Of a DNA stretch of 64,000 nucleotides, positions 36,521 through 50,082 are shown piece by piece. Under the pieces are notes generated by a model. The model saw only the letters and a list, made by a program, of their open reading frames with translations, made no database searches and was not told the origin of the DNA. This DNA comes from Maylandia zebra (lineage: Eukaryota > Chordata > Actinopteri > Cichliformes > Cichlidae). Numbering within the stretch: position 1 is the first letter of the stretch; each line of letters opens with the position of its first letter. A program made the translations under genes and the position numbers. The DNA lies in NCBI RefSeq assembly GCF_041146795.1, contig NC_135175.1, positions 27,559,075 to 27,623,074 on the forward strand. The letters are read 5' to 3'.

Positions 36521-37324
36521 TTAGCAGTGTTTGTTTTTGAAAGGACCTTATGTAACAGGCTGTTATCAGAATACATATCGTAACCTGTGGTGTTAGTCTG
36601 GGTTCTGAGGTCTTGGCAGGAAACCACATTATTTCCTGTTAGCATCAGCAGTGGAAGTGAACAAGGGCACTCTGATGAAGGAATGATTTCATGAATGGAT
36701 GGCAGCAAAGCCACTGGAAGCTGTTGGAGGTTTATTTAATATGGCCTTTAAAGTGTACAACACCAAACTGAACACAGCTTCTTGATCACAGTCTGGCAGT
36801 TGTTCACAGAAAAATAAGTGGAACTGGTGAGGTCAGCGTGAGTATATTTAATGTTGCACATACTGGAGCGCTCTCGGTCTGCTATAATGCTAACTGAGTG
36901 ACACAAGACAAATAGGTGAGCTGTGCAAGTGCTGCTCTGCATGCACATGGTGGGTGAGAGGAGAGACATGGAAGCATGTCAACTGAACAGGCAAATAAGT
37001 ATGAAGTCATAATATTTGCCTGTTGTTTTCTATGTTTGTTTAAAGTTTCTTTATAGTTCTTTCGAGTTATTGTTGCAGGTGTTCAGGCCTGCCAGACTGT
37101 CGGGATGCATGCTGCTGGTAGGAACTCTTGACCACAGTTACTAAATGACAAGCTAACAGTTAATGCTAGAAAACCTCTGCGATTTAATACTCTAATTTAC
37201 AGTTGGGGAATATGGGATGTTTTTTGTTTGTTGAAGCCTTAAATATAATTTTAATCAGAGCTAGGCCACACGGGAACCTTTTAGACCATGGGTCTTTGGT
37301 GGAAAAAAGTGGTCCCAGTGGGTT

Positions 37325-37985
<661 letters not shown>

Positions 37986-40282
37986 ATCAGCTATTTGTTT
38001 TGACAAAAATGTAATAATAATCAATGAAACCATTTTGCACATTATACAAACAAACAATAGCAAATGTGTTTCTAAATTAGTCTTAAAACGTTAGGTTGAA
38101 AGAACAAGCAGTCTGAAGTCATTACACAGGGTAAAATCGGCTACATTTAGGCAGTGCTTTTCTAGACTTATTAATGTCTCACAGCACAAGTCATAATCAG
38201 ATTATTCTGGTCACCATTGACGTCATGTTTATTTAACACAATAACTCAATAACTTTTGAAAGAGCTTAACAAAACAAATTGATTTGCAGCTGTTTTTTCT
38301 TGTTTGGCTTCTTGAAACTAAGGTTACCAAATGGCTTAATTTGTCGTAGCCTTCTTGTTCAATAACGACTTTCTTACTGTCATCTTGGTCCAAGCAGAAC
38401 TAAACCTGAGCTAGCATGCTGCCGTCTGAGGTTTGAGTTTGAACACATAAAGTACAGTTTTTAAATATCACTCACATACACAAATTAATGATACATAGCG
38501 CAATGATTTTTTGGGGTGGGACCGTGGGAGGGTTTAGTTTCTTGACTAAAGGCACTTCCACGTACTTTCCTCTTAGCGGATCGCCTGCTCCACCTCCTTG
38601 GGATTTCTTTACCTGCATTTTCTGTTTAGCAGTTATAAAAATTAGCTATCTGGATGGATTTGGACTGAATAAAAATGCTAATTTTGATGTGTATTAACTC
38701 TTCTCCACTGATGTTAATAACCCACCTCATCCATCTGCTGTCTCAATAAGCCTCGTGTCCTTTTGTGACTTTCATGGCATTCTCTTCCTGATGGCCTCAT
38801 CTATTTTCCGTCAGTGAACTGAGGTAACGTGGATATCTGTGGAACACACATGCGCTGTGTGTTGTTTTGAATGCGAGGTCGTGTGGCACTGCCTGCGTGA
38901 GAGCGCCACGAGATCCATAACTCACAATTGATTGGATTATATTGGCTTCATCGTGGGGGGAGGGCACATGCTTTTGCTCTTTACCGGACTATTCCTGGCG
39001 TGTGACGGGGGGAGTTTTGGAGCCACATGGTGCTGCATTATGTCACAGCGGTTTACTGTCTAGATGTTATTTAGACAGTTGTGTGTCAGTAATTCAGCAT
39101 TTTATGCTTTAAATTATTCCAGCATGAGATAATTTGGACTAACGTGAGGTCTTTAATTTCCAGAAATCTAAAACAAATTCTGCTATTATAAGGAAAACTG
39201 AACTGATGCAAAGTCCTCTCTCACAAACTGCTTTCAGAATATTTTTCAGAAACATTTTGATGCCTTTTAAGAGGTAATTTCACTTTTTTGAAACATCGCC
39301 AAGGAATGACGCACTTTATTAGAATTGCCTGGCCTAGATTTAGATATTGTGGGAACAGTGAGTCCTCGTTGAAGATATTGGTCGAAGATTTGCTTGTATT
39401 AATCCCCCTGACTTCTTAAGCATTTTGTTGTGTTTTGTTTTAAATGTAAGATGTCAAAACATCGGCTTTGACGTCCTTAATCTCGCCAGGAAGTCTGCAG
39501 ACAGCTGGACGGTTTGACTGACATCATGTTTTGACTTATTCTATGTGATATTTTGGCTTGTCTTGCTGAGCATCTTGACAGAAGCCCCCTCCACCCATGT
39601 GGTTATTTTTTTTAAGCTAACCAGACATATTTGGTGCCTCCACTCTGGAGGTAAAGTTAGCTGTAAGTTTAAAGAAGCAATTTCACAGTAAAATCAAATA
39701 TGCATGTTTTAATTCCAGTCTGCAGACTTCACACCAAACATCTACATTTACATCTTGTCACTCCCATGAATGTTAGCCTCTCCTCACAGCTATATGCCAT
39801 CGACTGCCTATAAAAGATAGAGATAGCCACTGTGACTTCATCCTTATTTACATATTATCTTTTTGTTCTGAAAGTGACCATATTATGGTGAGAGGGTGAG
39901 GTACTAAGTTAACTACTAGAGTCACTGCAACTGGTTAAAAATGTACATTTATAAATAGTACGGGTGCAGTGTATAGACACAGATATAGGTCATTAATGGT
40001 AAGTAACAGACTAAGAAATTCACGGGAACTGAAGCAAAATTTTTTTGACTCAATAAGCTGTAATGTTTGTCACATAATTACAATAAAAACAGTGTACTGA
40101 GACCTAGGACACTGTGTTTGCACACACTGGCCACACTTTATAAATGCTTAAAGCTGGGCTTAAAATCCACATGGATTATTATAAGTAAATTCACATGTTG
40201 CATAGTTGTTATCCATATAGATCTAAACAGTTTTTCATACTAGGCTATAATAAGCATGCTTTGGTGTAACGTTGAGCATTTT

Positions 40283-40352
40283 AACATGTGAGACCATAGT
40301 GACTGAAGCAAGCCTCAAGTGGCCAGGTGAGGAACTGCAGTTTCAGGTACTT
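40283..40352 (+). repeat. Dispersed repeat fragment related to 28128-28262
   Basis: GCAAGCCTCAAGTGGCCAGG followed by TGAGGAACTGCAGTTTCAGG matches the right part of that repeat. Confidence 0.4.
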
Positions 40353-41689
40353 ATTGTGTCTGCACTTTGTTACAGGTTGATTTTGTAGTTTGATAGAATG
40401 AAAATAGTTCCTATATGAAATTGCTCACCACAAACTCCCACAGTGGACACCCCTTTAATTAAGTTTAGTAGACATCTCTATAGATGATATCCCTAAAAAA
40501 GGGAAACTCATATCAGAGCAATCTAGGTGGGTAAATAGCACTATAGCCCAGAGGAAAAAGCAGAGAAGAGCCAGTGAGTGTTCATCTCCCGAGCTGGTGA
40601 GCACTGAGTTTTGGGTAGCCATGTCTGGTCTCCGGTCGAGTGTGGGGACTTGGCTGACCTTTTGGGCCAGACTGTGTTTGTAGCCTCCTGACCTGACACA
40701 GTCTCATGTCTGCATGATTACTTAAGCTGTCTCACTCTTCTTTTAAAAATATGAAAGGAGTACTGCTGCTGCTGTTGGTGCCAGTTCACTGTTGTCCCCT
40801 TGTGTGTGCAGATGTCACTCAAAAGTTGAACGTTTTCAGATGAGGGCACGATAATTTTATGGATTACATATTCTGAATTTTGCACACGTTTAATTATAAT
40901 TCCTGCTTAGGCTTTGCAATCTTTAGAGAAGGAGAAAAACAGAAGCTTTTATTAAAAATGTATGAATATTTTAAATCCCACCTCAGGCTGCTTTGTAGTT
41001 ATGGCGTTTCTCATTTGAAGTGGATTTAATGCATCTCCCTGATGAAGCAGGCTGTCACAGTCACAAGCATCTGGACGTCATAGAGCATCAAAGGAGTGGA
41101 AGAAACATAAGTAGTCCCAGGCAGCTGTTTACTGGCATCCAGTAGTTTGCAGATTCTGTCTTCTCACATGTTAAAATGATTCACTGCATACTTTTTCTTT
41201 CTTTTAAAAGCTTTATTTCTTTGATATCCCACAGCGAGAGGAAGTCTTAAACTGGACGCTCATTTACTTAAGAGCGCAAGGTGGGACTTTGCTCTGTGAG
41301 GGTGGGGGCTGCGGCACTCCTCCAGCCTTTTGTCAGGGAGTCTGAAGAGTTTTTTGCAGAGTAATGAAATAAATAACTCAGGCTGCACAGCGTCCCGCAT
41401 TGCCGGCAAAGTGCAGCATCACTCAGGTTTTCAGATTGAGGCAGAGCGCCTGCATAGCGCCTCCCTACTATACCTTCTTGCAGAATATCTTGTGCCCCGT
41501 TTAGGTATTACAAGCATTTAATTGAGCTTCAGTATGAGACTGCAGAGGAAGATATGGATCAAGTCAAAGACAGAGACTTTTAAGGAGGCAGAGGAAGAGA
41601 GGAGGGTAGTCATTTGGTTGTCCTGCATTGTGGCCTGATGCATGTAGATTAAGAGTGATCCTGTGCCGCTCTCAATCTCAAGCTGCCTG

Positions 41690-42182
41690 TGCCTGGTACC
41701 ACTGCAGAGACGAGCACCGGGAGGCACAGCCAGCCTGGAAGAGAGACAGAGAACATCAAAAAGAGCCTAGCAAAACGCAGAGGCGCATAGCAAGGAGAGG
41801 CGCATCCTTCTGCGTTGTCTTTTAGGCGTCGCCGCCGCCGGTCAGCATGCTGTTAACTCTTTTCTCCTACTCCTCTCTCTTTTTTCTTTCTTTTAAATGC
41901 AAAGATAATCCCCCGAGTTTCTGTGCAGCCTGAATCATTAACATATTGTTCATTAAGCGTGTCTGGGGCGATGGCCACAGCTGACAGGGTACCTGCTGGG
42001 CTTGCAGATGGGCACGTGGACGTACCCTTCTGCTGATGCTTCTCTCTCGGCTCCTCGCACTCGCCTCTCCGGGGTGGAGAAGAAGTAGCGACGGTGCCAG
42101 CAGGGTGCCGCTGGGCACAGCGGGGTATGGTACACACAGCTGAGGGGCAGGTGTCTGGGCGGCTCATGTTTCTTCAGTGATA
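41690..42182 (+). promoter_or_regulatory. Candidate intronic promoter and 5' leader
   Basis: Local CpG and G+C enrichment within AT-rich intron DNA, including GTCGCCGCCGCCGGTCAGC near 41828 and GTAGCGACGGTGCCAGCAGG near 42086, directly upstream of the candidate exon. TSS unknown. Confidence 0.35.
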
Positions 42183-42266
42183 ATGGCTCATCTTAAAGTT
42201 CTCGACTGTATGATTAACAACAACTGGAGGTTGATCTGTGATCTGTACTGCGCCTGGAGCAATCAG
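42183..42266 (+). CDS. arhgap21: Candidate alternative first coding exon of arhgap21
   Basis: Twenty-eight codons starting MAHLKVLDCMINNNWRLICD end at a strong donor, AATCAG|GTCAGT, in phase 0, the same phase as the exon at 32092-32169, so it could splice to the same downstream exon. An in-frame TGA upstream (42141-42143) and no acceptor call in between make it a self-contained first exon. The preceding 500 bp is richer in G+C and CpG (GCGTCGCCGCCGCCGG near 41826), as expected of a second promoter. A 4-codon uORF MFLQ (42166-42180) precedes the ATG. I do not recognise the peptide; conservation is untested. Confidence 0.4.
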
Positions 42267-45200
42267 GTCAGTCTTCTCTTTTCTTTTTTCTTTGGTATTA
42301 TAACAATATTTAGAGCCATCTTGCTGTAAGGCTGTTTTTAGCTATCAGACTAACATAGTTCCCTTACGCGAGTCATTCCCATTGCAGCAGTCATGCAGCA
42401 GCATTACTTTGACCTGTAGATATCAGTCACCTCTCCTTACTCTTCTTTACGAACTCGCCTTCCTCCCTAGCCCCTGTTTCTCTCTGGAGTTCTCCAGCAA
42501 AGGCATCCCTGACATTTCGGGTATTAATAGCCAGCATTCATTCAGAAGTGCAGTGTGGAATTAGAGACTGTGGAGTGCTTGGCATGCTGACCTCTGAGTG
42601 TCCCTGTTCTTGCAGACAGAGTGCCTCGTGTAGCCTCAGGTGGCTCGACGCTAAACTTGGTTTTATAAAATCAGTCTTACGAAGTGATTTAATAAGAAGT
42701 ATTCTCTGTCCAGCACAACTTATTGGAAGGACTGTGGAGGAGAAACTAGATTGAATACGATAAGAGCGATAAGAGAAATACTGACCCAGTTGGGAGCAGT
42801 GGTACATTTTTTGCATCAATTACTATGATGATGGTTGTTTTCTTGCATTGGTTTGCATTTTTTTTTTAAATTAAATTTTTGTTGATTCTATAAATTCAGG
42901 TGGAAAGATAATGCTGGACATATTTTAAAGCAAAGGTGTTGGGATAATGTGAATATCACTGTTATATAGCTATTGGAGAAAGCAAAATAACCTTAAAATT
43001 ATAGAAAAAGACTGAAAAAAATGCTGAACAACTTTTTAAAAAATTTAGCTTGAAGCAGCAAATGAAACAGGCATTTTCCAAATTTTTGGCAACGTTATCA
43101 TGCAGACTGAGCTTACAAGCTATCTGAGAGCACATGCCAGGTGTTTAGCTGCGTCTGTGTGCTGCTAGCTCTATCGGCAGTTACCGTTGGGCGGTGGCCG
43201 GCTTCAACATATCGCCCAACATTGATTCGGGCTCATTTGTAAATGCAAAAAATACTCTTGATTGGTGTTCAAAAGTGAAGAATAAACTTATCGGGTTAGC
43301 TTAGAATCAAAGCCTGGCTGCTGAAATCTAGAGGAAGTTGTACTTTTACTCTTTAATGGGGGTGGGATGTCTAGTAAAGGGTGAAGTCGTCCTATGTTGA
43401 GAGAATGATGTAAGCGCCAGGACATCCAAGTATATGAATATGGATGTCTCGTCCATACAATGCTGTTTTCTGTGTTATCTAGTTTGGATCCATCTGTCTT
43501 TACATGCAGAGAAGTCAACTTGGCACCATAACAAACCCTTCATATCTCTGACATGCCTCTTAGGCTTTTTCACTGGATACCCACACAGACAGCTCATTGT
43601 TTCATGCATTTTTCCCCTCTCCCTTTTTTCATTTTGCCATGGAATGCCTGATGTGAGGACTAAAGAAGTCTTGCCGTGTTGAGCAATGTGGCAGCTCTGC
43701 TCTCTGGCTTGCCCCTTCCCCTAATTTAATTTTAGCTGCGCTGAAAATTGTTTGCGTCCCAAGCCGAACTGATAGGCCTCTGTTTCCAGAGAGCCGCTGC
43801 TGTCCAGGGCGCTGAAAACAGCCTTTGTGTGCCAGTAGCACAGCACCGAGGCTCCATAAAATATTTACAGGCTCACACCTGGTGTGAAACTACGAGAGAG
43901 AGGCCAGGGAATCAACAACACTGCCACCAAATAACTGTGAGGCCCCGGCACTATTAATATTCAAGTTAAACAAATAATCAAAGACTATCTCAAAGTTATT
44001 ATTTGGTTGGGGGATTGCTTTATTCTTAACAGGTTTGAATTAAACACTTATACATCAGATAACACTTGAAATTAATGTCATGTTGTTTAAACATTGTGTT
44101 TTATCAGTCGCATGTCTAAATAAAGAAGTAAAAGAAAGTTTTTCAGGCACCAGATGGGGTTAAGTTAAAGCTGTTGGATCTACTCCTAATTTTGGAAACT
44201 CCTTCAACCTCCCCTCTATACTGCATTGGATACGGGAGCGACATCTGTAACCCTCTGAAACCAACAGTTGACCAGCTGTGTGACAGTGAGAGTAGCTGGT
44301 AATATAGCCTACTTTTGGTTCTTTTTGTTTCCATATATTACTTATTACTGGAGTGTTATGTATATGAAAACCTCCTGAGAGGCCATTACTTGGACCTTTG
44401 TACAAGTGCTGTAACCTTTGTGATGGACATTTAGAAATAGAATTTCTCCAGCAGAACTATGGTTGTTTGCCGTTTTATTCTACGAATGCCAATTTTTTTC
44501 ACCAAACAATGCACCTTAACTCCAACTAGGACTAGGCCAATTAATCACATTTTATTTTCACATTACAATTGGCTTCCTGGGGTCCAACTATCATGGAAAC
44601 AAGATTGATTACTCTCCTTCGTGAAGCCCGCCCTGTTGAGATTCACTTGAGCCAAGATGAAGGAAAGAGAGTGTTTGGTTATCAGAGCTGTTAGAAGATT
44701 AAAAAGTTGTATCAGTGTTTTTGAAGATGAACATAATCACTGCTGCTGTAGACCTTCTGTGGCTCGCAAGATGCAAGATTCACAGTAAAAAACACATCCT
44801 GGTTTTGGCCAAACTCCCATTTGTATCCTGGGAGTGTCCCACTGTCCATCTGTCCACAGTTCACATGCATTGCTACTCCTCCTACAGTATTGGGAAGGAT
44901 TTGGTCAAACTTGCATGCAACAATCATCCGATGGGTCCTCATCCAGATTGGACTCTAGGTCAAGGTCATATATGTTGTTTTGAGATTATGGTTTTTTTTT
45001 ATACTACTAGAAAAAATCTGATGCCCAACAAATATGTTTCATGCAGCACTGTAATAAAATCATTTCCAGATTTTTTAAGCAGGGTTTAATTTTTCAGTCA
45101 TCTTTGCATGCATAATTATACCCCAAAGGCCAATTAGGCAACAGAAAGAAACCCTTCATTATAATTTTCTTTTGTTCTGAGCAGCCTCACCTCCAATAGT

Positions 45201-46934
45201 TAAATCAAAGATTTACTGTAGCTTGTGTTATGCTAATAGTGGCTAACAGACTGGTAGATTATTAGCATCATGCAGATGTGTTGATGTTGATAAAAAAACA
45301 AAACAAAAAAAACTTCATCAAACAGCATAGTGTTATTTTTTTTTTTTTTAGGTTTTTTCAGTTTCACTATTTTAAAAACTTGTTATGAGTAAAAACTGTT
45401 ACTCTTGTCTTTAGGTTTAAGTCTCTTTTAATATGCATACAAACTAAAGCAACTACCAGTCGTAGGTAGCATCAGTTCCACCTTGGCTGGTTGGATGTTT
45501 CACCTCACTTTGGTCTGAGGAGTACTTCTGACATGGCACTAGGGGGTTAAACATGAGAGTGTATGTGTCATGGGGGCACACTGTCACGACCTTACGCTGT
45601 CAAAAGACCTCAAAGAGCAACTAGAATTAATAATTCATCGATGAGGAAAGCAATTATACAGGGCCTTGCTTGCATTGGGGGTGGGGGGACCCTGGGGACT
45701 CTAATTGGCCCACCTGCTCTCTTTTCTCTAAGGGGTTGGTGAGGTGACTGGATGTAAGGGCGCTGTGTATATCCGCACTGTCTTTGTTTGGATGCCTCTG
45801 GCTCTGAGCTGTACACGTGGGGGGATGGCTTTTTTTGTTGGTGTGTTGGAAGCCATCTCTGACATCCCCATATTGATGGACCACACCCAAAACCAGAGGA
45901 AGGGCTTTCCAAGCGCTCCATGAAGCTTTATTAGTATTTTTATTGGTATTTTAGTAGTATTAGTAAAATGATTTTCCTAAACAGCAGATCCTTGTGTATA
46001 TTAATAATAAGTTAAATGCGATGGTTTATTTCAAGGTGTTGGGTATGTTAATGCACTTTGACTACTTCTTGGGGCTGAGGTTTTAATTAATTAATGGCAG
46101 CAGGAAGCTGCAGATTAGTTAATAGCTCTAAACATAATTAAACTGGCATACACTTGAGTAGAAAACCTTTTTTTTGGCTTCGTGTGGTCTTGCAGTAAAC
46201 CCCTTTTCAGCGTCTGATGTGTGTCGGCCCACTGTCGGCTGGTCTTTCTCTCTGTCCGTCTGTCCCTTTCTCTCCTTTCTCCTTCCATCTCCATTTCTCC
46301 TTTGTGGAGAGGAATTCCAGGCTGTTGGCCCGCACAATTGCCCGTCCATTAGCATATGAAAGCAGCCGAGGGGCAGTGAGATGAGGCGGGAAAAAGGGAG
46401 GGAAGGGGAGTCATAAAACTTTCAAATCAGTTCCGAGCAGACTTCAGAACTTTAATCAGCCCCATGCTAGCACATGTGCCTCTGTGGCATGCATTTTCCT
46501 CGGGGAAATCTTTATGTTTGTTAATGAAGAAGCGCATAGTTGTCTGCTCATTTGGTTTGATGCTTGAGGTTTTACTCTCGAATTATGTTGAACTATTATG
46601 CTTGACAATTTGAGCATGTCAGTAAAAAAAAAGAAAAAGAGAGAGAAACTTGTTTATCTTTTCAACTACGTTTTTTCAGCCTGAAATGTCCGAACACTCA
46701 TGATGATATAGTCTGATCATGTGCTTGTCTCAGGCATAAAATCAGTCATTCATAAGGATTTGATTCCTTGAACTTAGATCATAAGGTGGAGGATACATCT
46801 AATCACTTGTTTTCTGAGACTTTCTAGCATTCTGTCATCAACACTAGAAGAAGAAAATAATGTGAAAATATTGACATTTTCAGTATTTGATGATTTTTAT
46901 ATAATTTCTGTTTTTTGGAAGTGATAGGTTTGAT

Positions 46935-47085
46935 TGACAGAGAATCCATAAATCACTGGTGTGTGTCGGTCACCCTCTCCATGAAACCCTTGTTCCTCAG
47001 TGGCTCATTTAGCTAAGATGGATTGATGAATAACTTGAGATTTTTTTTTTCCCTCTTAGTAAGTAATTTAAAGAATTAAAACCTC
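46935..47085 (+). repeat. Duplicated intronic element, copy A
   Basis: About 150 bp that recurs in direct orientation at 49631-49779 with roughly 90% identity by eye. The first 70 bp (TGACAGAGAATC..., GTGTGTGTCGGTCACCCTCT, CATGAAACCCTTGTTCCTCA) are almost identical. It does not match any repeat family I know. Confidence 0.85.
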
Positions 47086-47678
47086 CATCATGGGGTATCT
47101 AGGGTTTCCAGCACCTGGGCTGCATTCAGTCTCAAGAAAAAAAAAAAGGAAAACATTTTATTAAATTAAACAGCACTTAAGTTATGCAAACAAGGCACTA
47201 CTGGGAGCAAATCCCCTTTACTTCTAGGTTAATATCTGTGGGTTTATATATATGTGCGTGTATATACGTCGCTGCCGATTGGGTAACACTTCTGACACTC
47301 CCACGAAAGAAAAAAAAAACAAATCCTCAAATCCTGCTGCACAGCATTGCAACACATTTGAAGGAAACATGTTGTTCAACCAAAGGTTTTTGGTTTGAAT
47401 GTGCCCTTCTGTGGTGGACTGACTGTACTTGGTATTCATAATAACACTAAAAGAGAGGACGGGAGGGTTGTTGACATTACTGCTACACATAATTTTGTAA
47501 GAGTGGATTTTCATACTCATCCCCAGCAGAGAACATTTTTCATGGCTCTAACTGACTTAATGTTTATGAAAGGAGCTAGAAAAGGAAAAGATTCTGGTAG
47601 TAGGCTGTAGCAGCACTCAGGCAGAACTGTACAACAGAAAAATGCTTTGTTTTTGTCTTATTAAACTGATATAAATGT

Positions 47679-47950
47679 CAATTCAATTAATTTCAATTTT
47701 ATTTTTTTATAGCACAATATCACAGCAACAGTCACCTCAAGGCGCTTTATACTAGCTAACTGTAAGTTAAAGACAGTACAAAAGTAGAGAGAAAACCCCA
47801 GCAATCAGATGACCACCTATGAGCAAGTACTTGGAGACAGTGAGAAGGAAAAACTCCCTTTTATAGGAAGAAACATCCAGCATATCCCGGCTCATGGAGG
47901 GGCAATCATCTTGTGGATGGAAGATAGGATAAAAGACACTGTGGAGGACA
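47679..47950 (+). repeat. Dispersed teleost repeat, copy 2 of 3
   Basis: TTTTATAGCACAATATCACA, GTCACCTCAAGGCGCTTTAT, ATGACCACCTATGAGCAAGT, GGAAAAACTCCCTTTTATAG and GATAGGATAAAAGACA follow the order of the 25004 copy. Confidence 0.85.
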
Positions 47951-48378
47951 ACATCGTGTATTAAAGTGATGTGTTTAGCCTAGTGCAGTCCACATGCCAC
48001 CATAGGAGTCTCTGCTGGGGTTTCAATAGTCCGCTGAGCTCATTGAGCTGTGAAAGATGTTGACTTGAAGTGGTAAAACATGTTGCTTTTTCTGTTTGAT
48101 AAAGGTGAGCAAGCTGAAACTGACAGTTTTGTGCTTTGAAAAGGTTAGGGCTAAAAGGGTAATATTTCAAACTATTGCTTATATAAATAATTAATCAACA
48201 GTAAGTGCTGCTCAACAAGTGGTAGTGGACATTTCCAGTAAAAAAATTGATTTTCACTGAAAACTATTCAGCTATTCTTCGAAGATTACCTCCAACACCA
48301 AACTGCTCACTTATAGTTTTGGACCACATTGGGCGTACTGAGGCATGAAACCATTAGGCAATGCCTCCCACTGAGACA

Positions 48379-48605
48379 GGTTAATGTTTACATACTAGAA
48401 ATATAAGCCACTTTTGGCTGTTTCCTTATTCACAAGGGGTTGCCATAGCAGGTAGCTCTGGGTGTGTGATTTAGGAGAGGATGCCCTTCCTGAAACAACC
48501 CCAAAGGGATACGTGTCTCCTCCCAGAACTGAAGCGAGGATCTTTTGCTTGTTAGGCAAATGTGTAAACCACTATACTATGGAGCCACTTGGTTAATGTT
48601 TACAT
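48379..48605 (-). mobile_element. tRNA-derived SINE with perfect 15-bp target duplication
   Basis: The SINE body is 48394-48590. Identical 15-bp sequences GGTTAATGTTTACAT flank it (48379-48393 and 48591-48605). On the minus strand the head reads AAGTGGCTCCATAGTATAGT then GGTTTACACATTTGCC, a tRNA-like A-box region. The body ends CAGGAAGGGCATCC, a hallmark of cichlid-type and other teleost SINEs. An intact duplication suggests a fairly recent insertion. Confidence 0.9.
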
Positions 48606-48612
48606 GCAAAGG

Positions 48613-48720
48613 GCACTGCTTGTAACAAAACCCTGTGTGTGAAGATAGTTTATCTATGGGTGCATGAACCTTGGAGATGACAGTAGAAGCATTTTAACAG
48701 GGTTTTGTTACAAGCAGTGC
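48613..48720. repeat. Perfect 24-bp inverted repeat with 60-bp spacer
   Basis: Arm 48613-48636 (GCACTGCTTGTAACAAAACC and CTGT) is the exact reverse complement of 48697-48720. It lies immediately beyond the SINE target duplication. The 108-bp unit could be a tiny MITE or hairpin remnant; no target duplication was identified. Confidence 0.9.
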
Positions 48721-49630
48721 TCGCTGGAGGCACACAATTGTGCTCATTTGAGCACAAAACACAGCTAAACAGCCTAGCAACATCAAATCATTCCTAAAGT
48801 AACAGAATATCATGAATCGACTTATACTTTTTTTGTTCTCGCACAAAATTAGGTCACGTCTGATACCTAGAAAGGAAACATTTGCATCCTTTGGTGTTAC
48901 TCCTGCTGCATCAAACTGCCGCAAATTTGGTTTTGAGTCCTCAGCAGCTGTAGTGAAAAGCGGCGTGAACAGAATGCTGATTCACCCCTTACTGCCACAA
49001 TAACCCCCTCACTCACTCCCCCTCCGCACGCAACCACACAGACGCATAATCCTGCCGACATATGTACTTAGTGCTGCCGTAAAAACAAACAGGGATGCTG
49101 TTTCTACGGGTCTCTGTGGAGCTGAAAAAAATCAGCAAAACCAGCAAACGCCTCATCCTTGAAAGCGTAGACCCCTTTCTTCTTTTGAGTTTAATCAAGA
49201 GCAACAGTCTCCTAGAGGCAGAGTGCAGGATGCGAATAGGACGTGTCTGGATGCTGCTAAGACTCCTTGGCTTGGGTGAAAAACCTGCTTGGACAAGATG
49301 CAGCTCTCTTTGGTGCAATGCAGACAGGGCTGGGAGGAGCGTCGCCAGTGGGTGGAGCTGTGTGAGCATGCATGTATGTGCGATCGTGTGATTGTGAGAA
49401 GGTGTTGTTTTGTTTACACACTGCACACTGGCCTTTTTGACCGCCCCTCAGGATCTGTTGAGGTGATGTTATTAATATCACCCATATGATGGAGAAGAAA
49501 TGCTGATTATACTGATTTTTATTTGTGTGGGTTTGTTTTCTGTAAATGCACACTGTATATTTAAACTCAGGCAGCCCACTAAGAGCAGTTACGTCATACA
49601 AGACGGGCAGAGGAGGAGTGATAATCCATC

Positions 49631-49779
49631 TGACAGAGAATCTATAGATCACTGGTGTGTGTCGGTCACCCTCTCCATGAAACCCTTGTTCCTCAGTGGC
49701 TGATTTAGCTGAGATGGATAAATGAATAAGTTGAGATGATTTTTTCCCCTCTCAGTAAGTAATTTAAAGCATCAAAACC
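49631..49779 (+). repeat. Duplicated intronic element, copy B
   Basis: Second copy of the 46935-47085 element, 2.7 kb away. Flanks are unrelated, there are no inverted ends, and I saw no target duplication. Confidence 0.85.
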
Positions 49780-50054
49780 CCAACCACGTCCTCCTTCTCT
49801 CCTCTTCCATAAAATGGTGAGCCCAGCATATTTTTGTGTTTTCCTCACACAACCCTGAGGCATCGCAGTAAACGAAGCGCTAATTGGCTGCCGGTCCAAA
49901 GCCAGAGCACGTGATTGGCAGGCAGCACAAACAGTGCAGGCTTTACAGTGATAATGATGCCCTCTGTCCCCTATCACTCAGCCTGTGAGCACAGCTTTGT
50001 TCTCATGCTGATGAGATGATACTGCATTAGCATTCAGAGCACTTCCACACCTAT

Positions 50055-50082
50055 GATCAGCCAATCCAGAGATTGGCTGATC
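50055..50082. repeat. 12-bp palindromic hairpin with opposed CCAAT boxes
   Basis: GATCAGCCAATC, loop CAGA, GATTGGCTGATC: perfect arms that place a CCAAT box on each strand, 14 bp apart. Could be a paired NF-Y-type site or a chance palindrome. Confidence 0.75.

Noticed and set aside
45610-45921. 103-codon minus-strand frame rich in Pro and Arg
   Set aside because: Low-complexity, no homology recognised, no splice or start context; best seen as chance.
49013-49426. 137-codon minus-strand frame and the opposed 98-codon plus-strand frame
   Set aside because: Overlapping frames on opposite strands in intron DNA, no domain recognised in either.
49500-49703. 67-codon frame covering duplicated element copy B
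   Set aside because: Only the element is shared with copy A, the frame starts in unique flanking DNA and has no supported splice sites.
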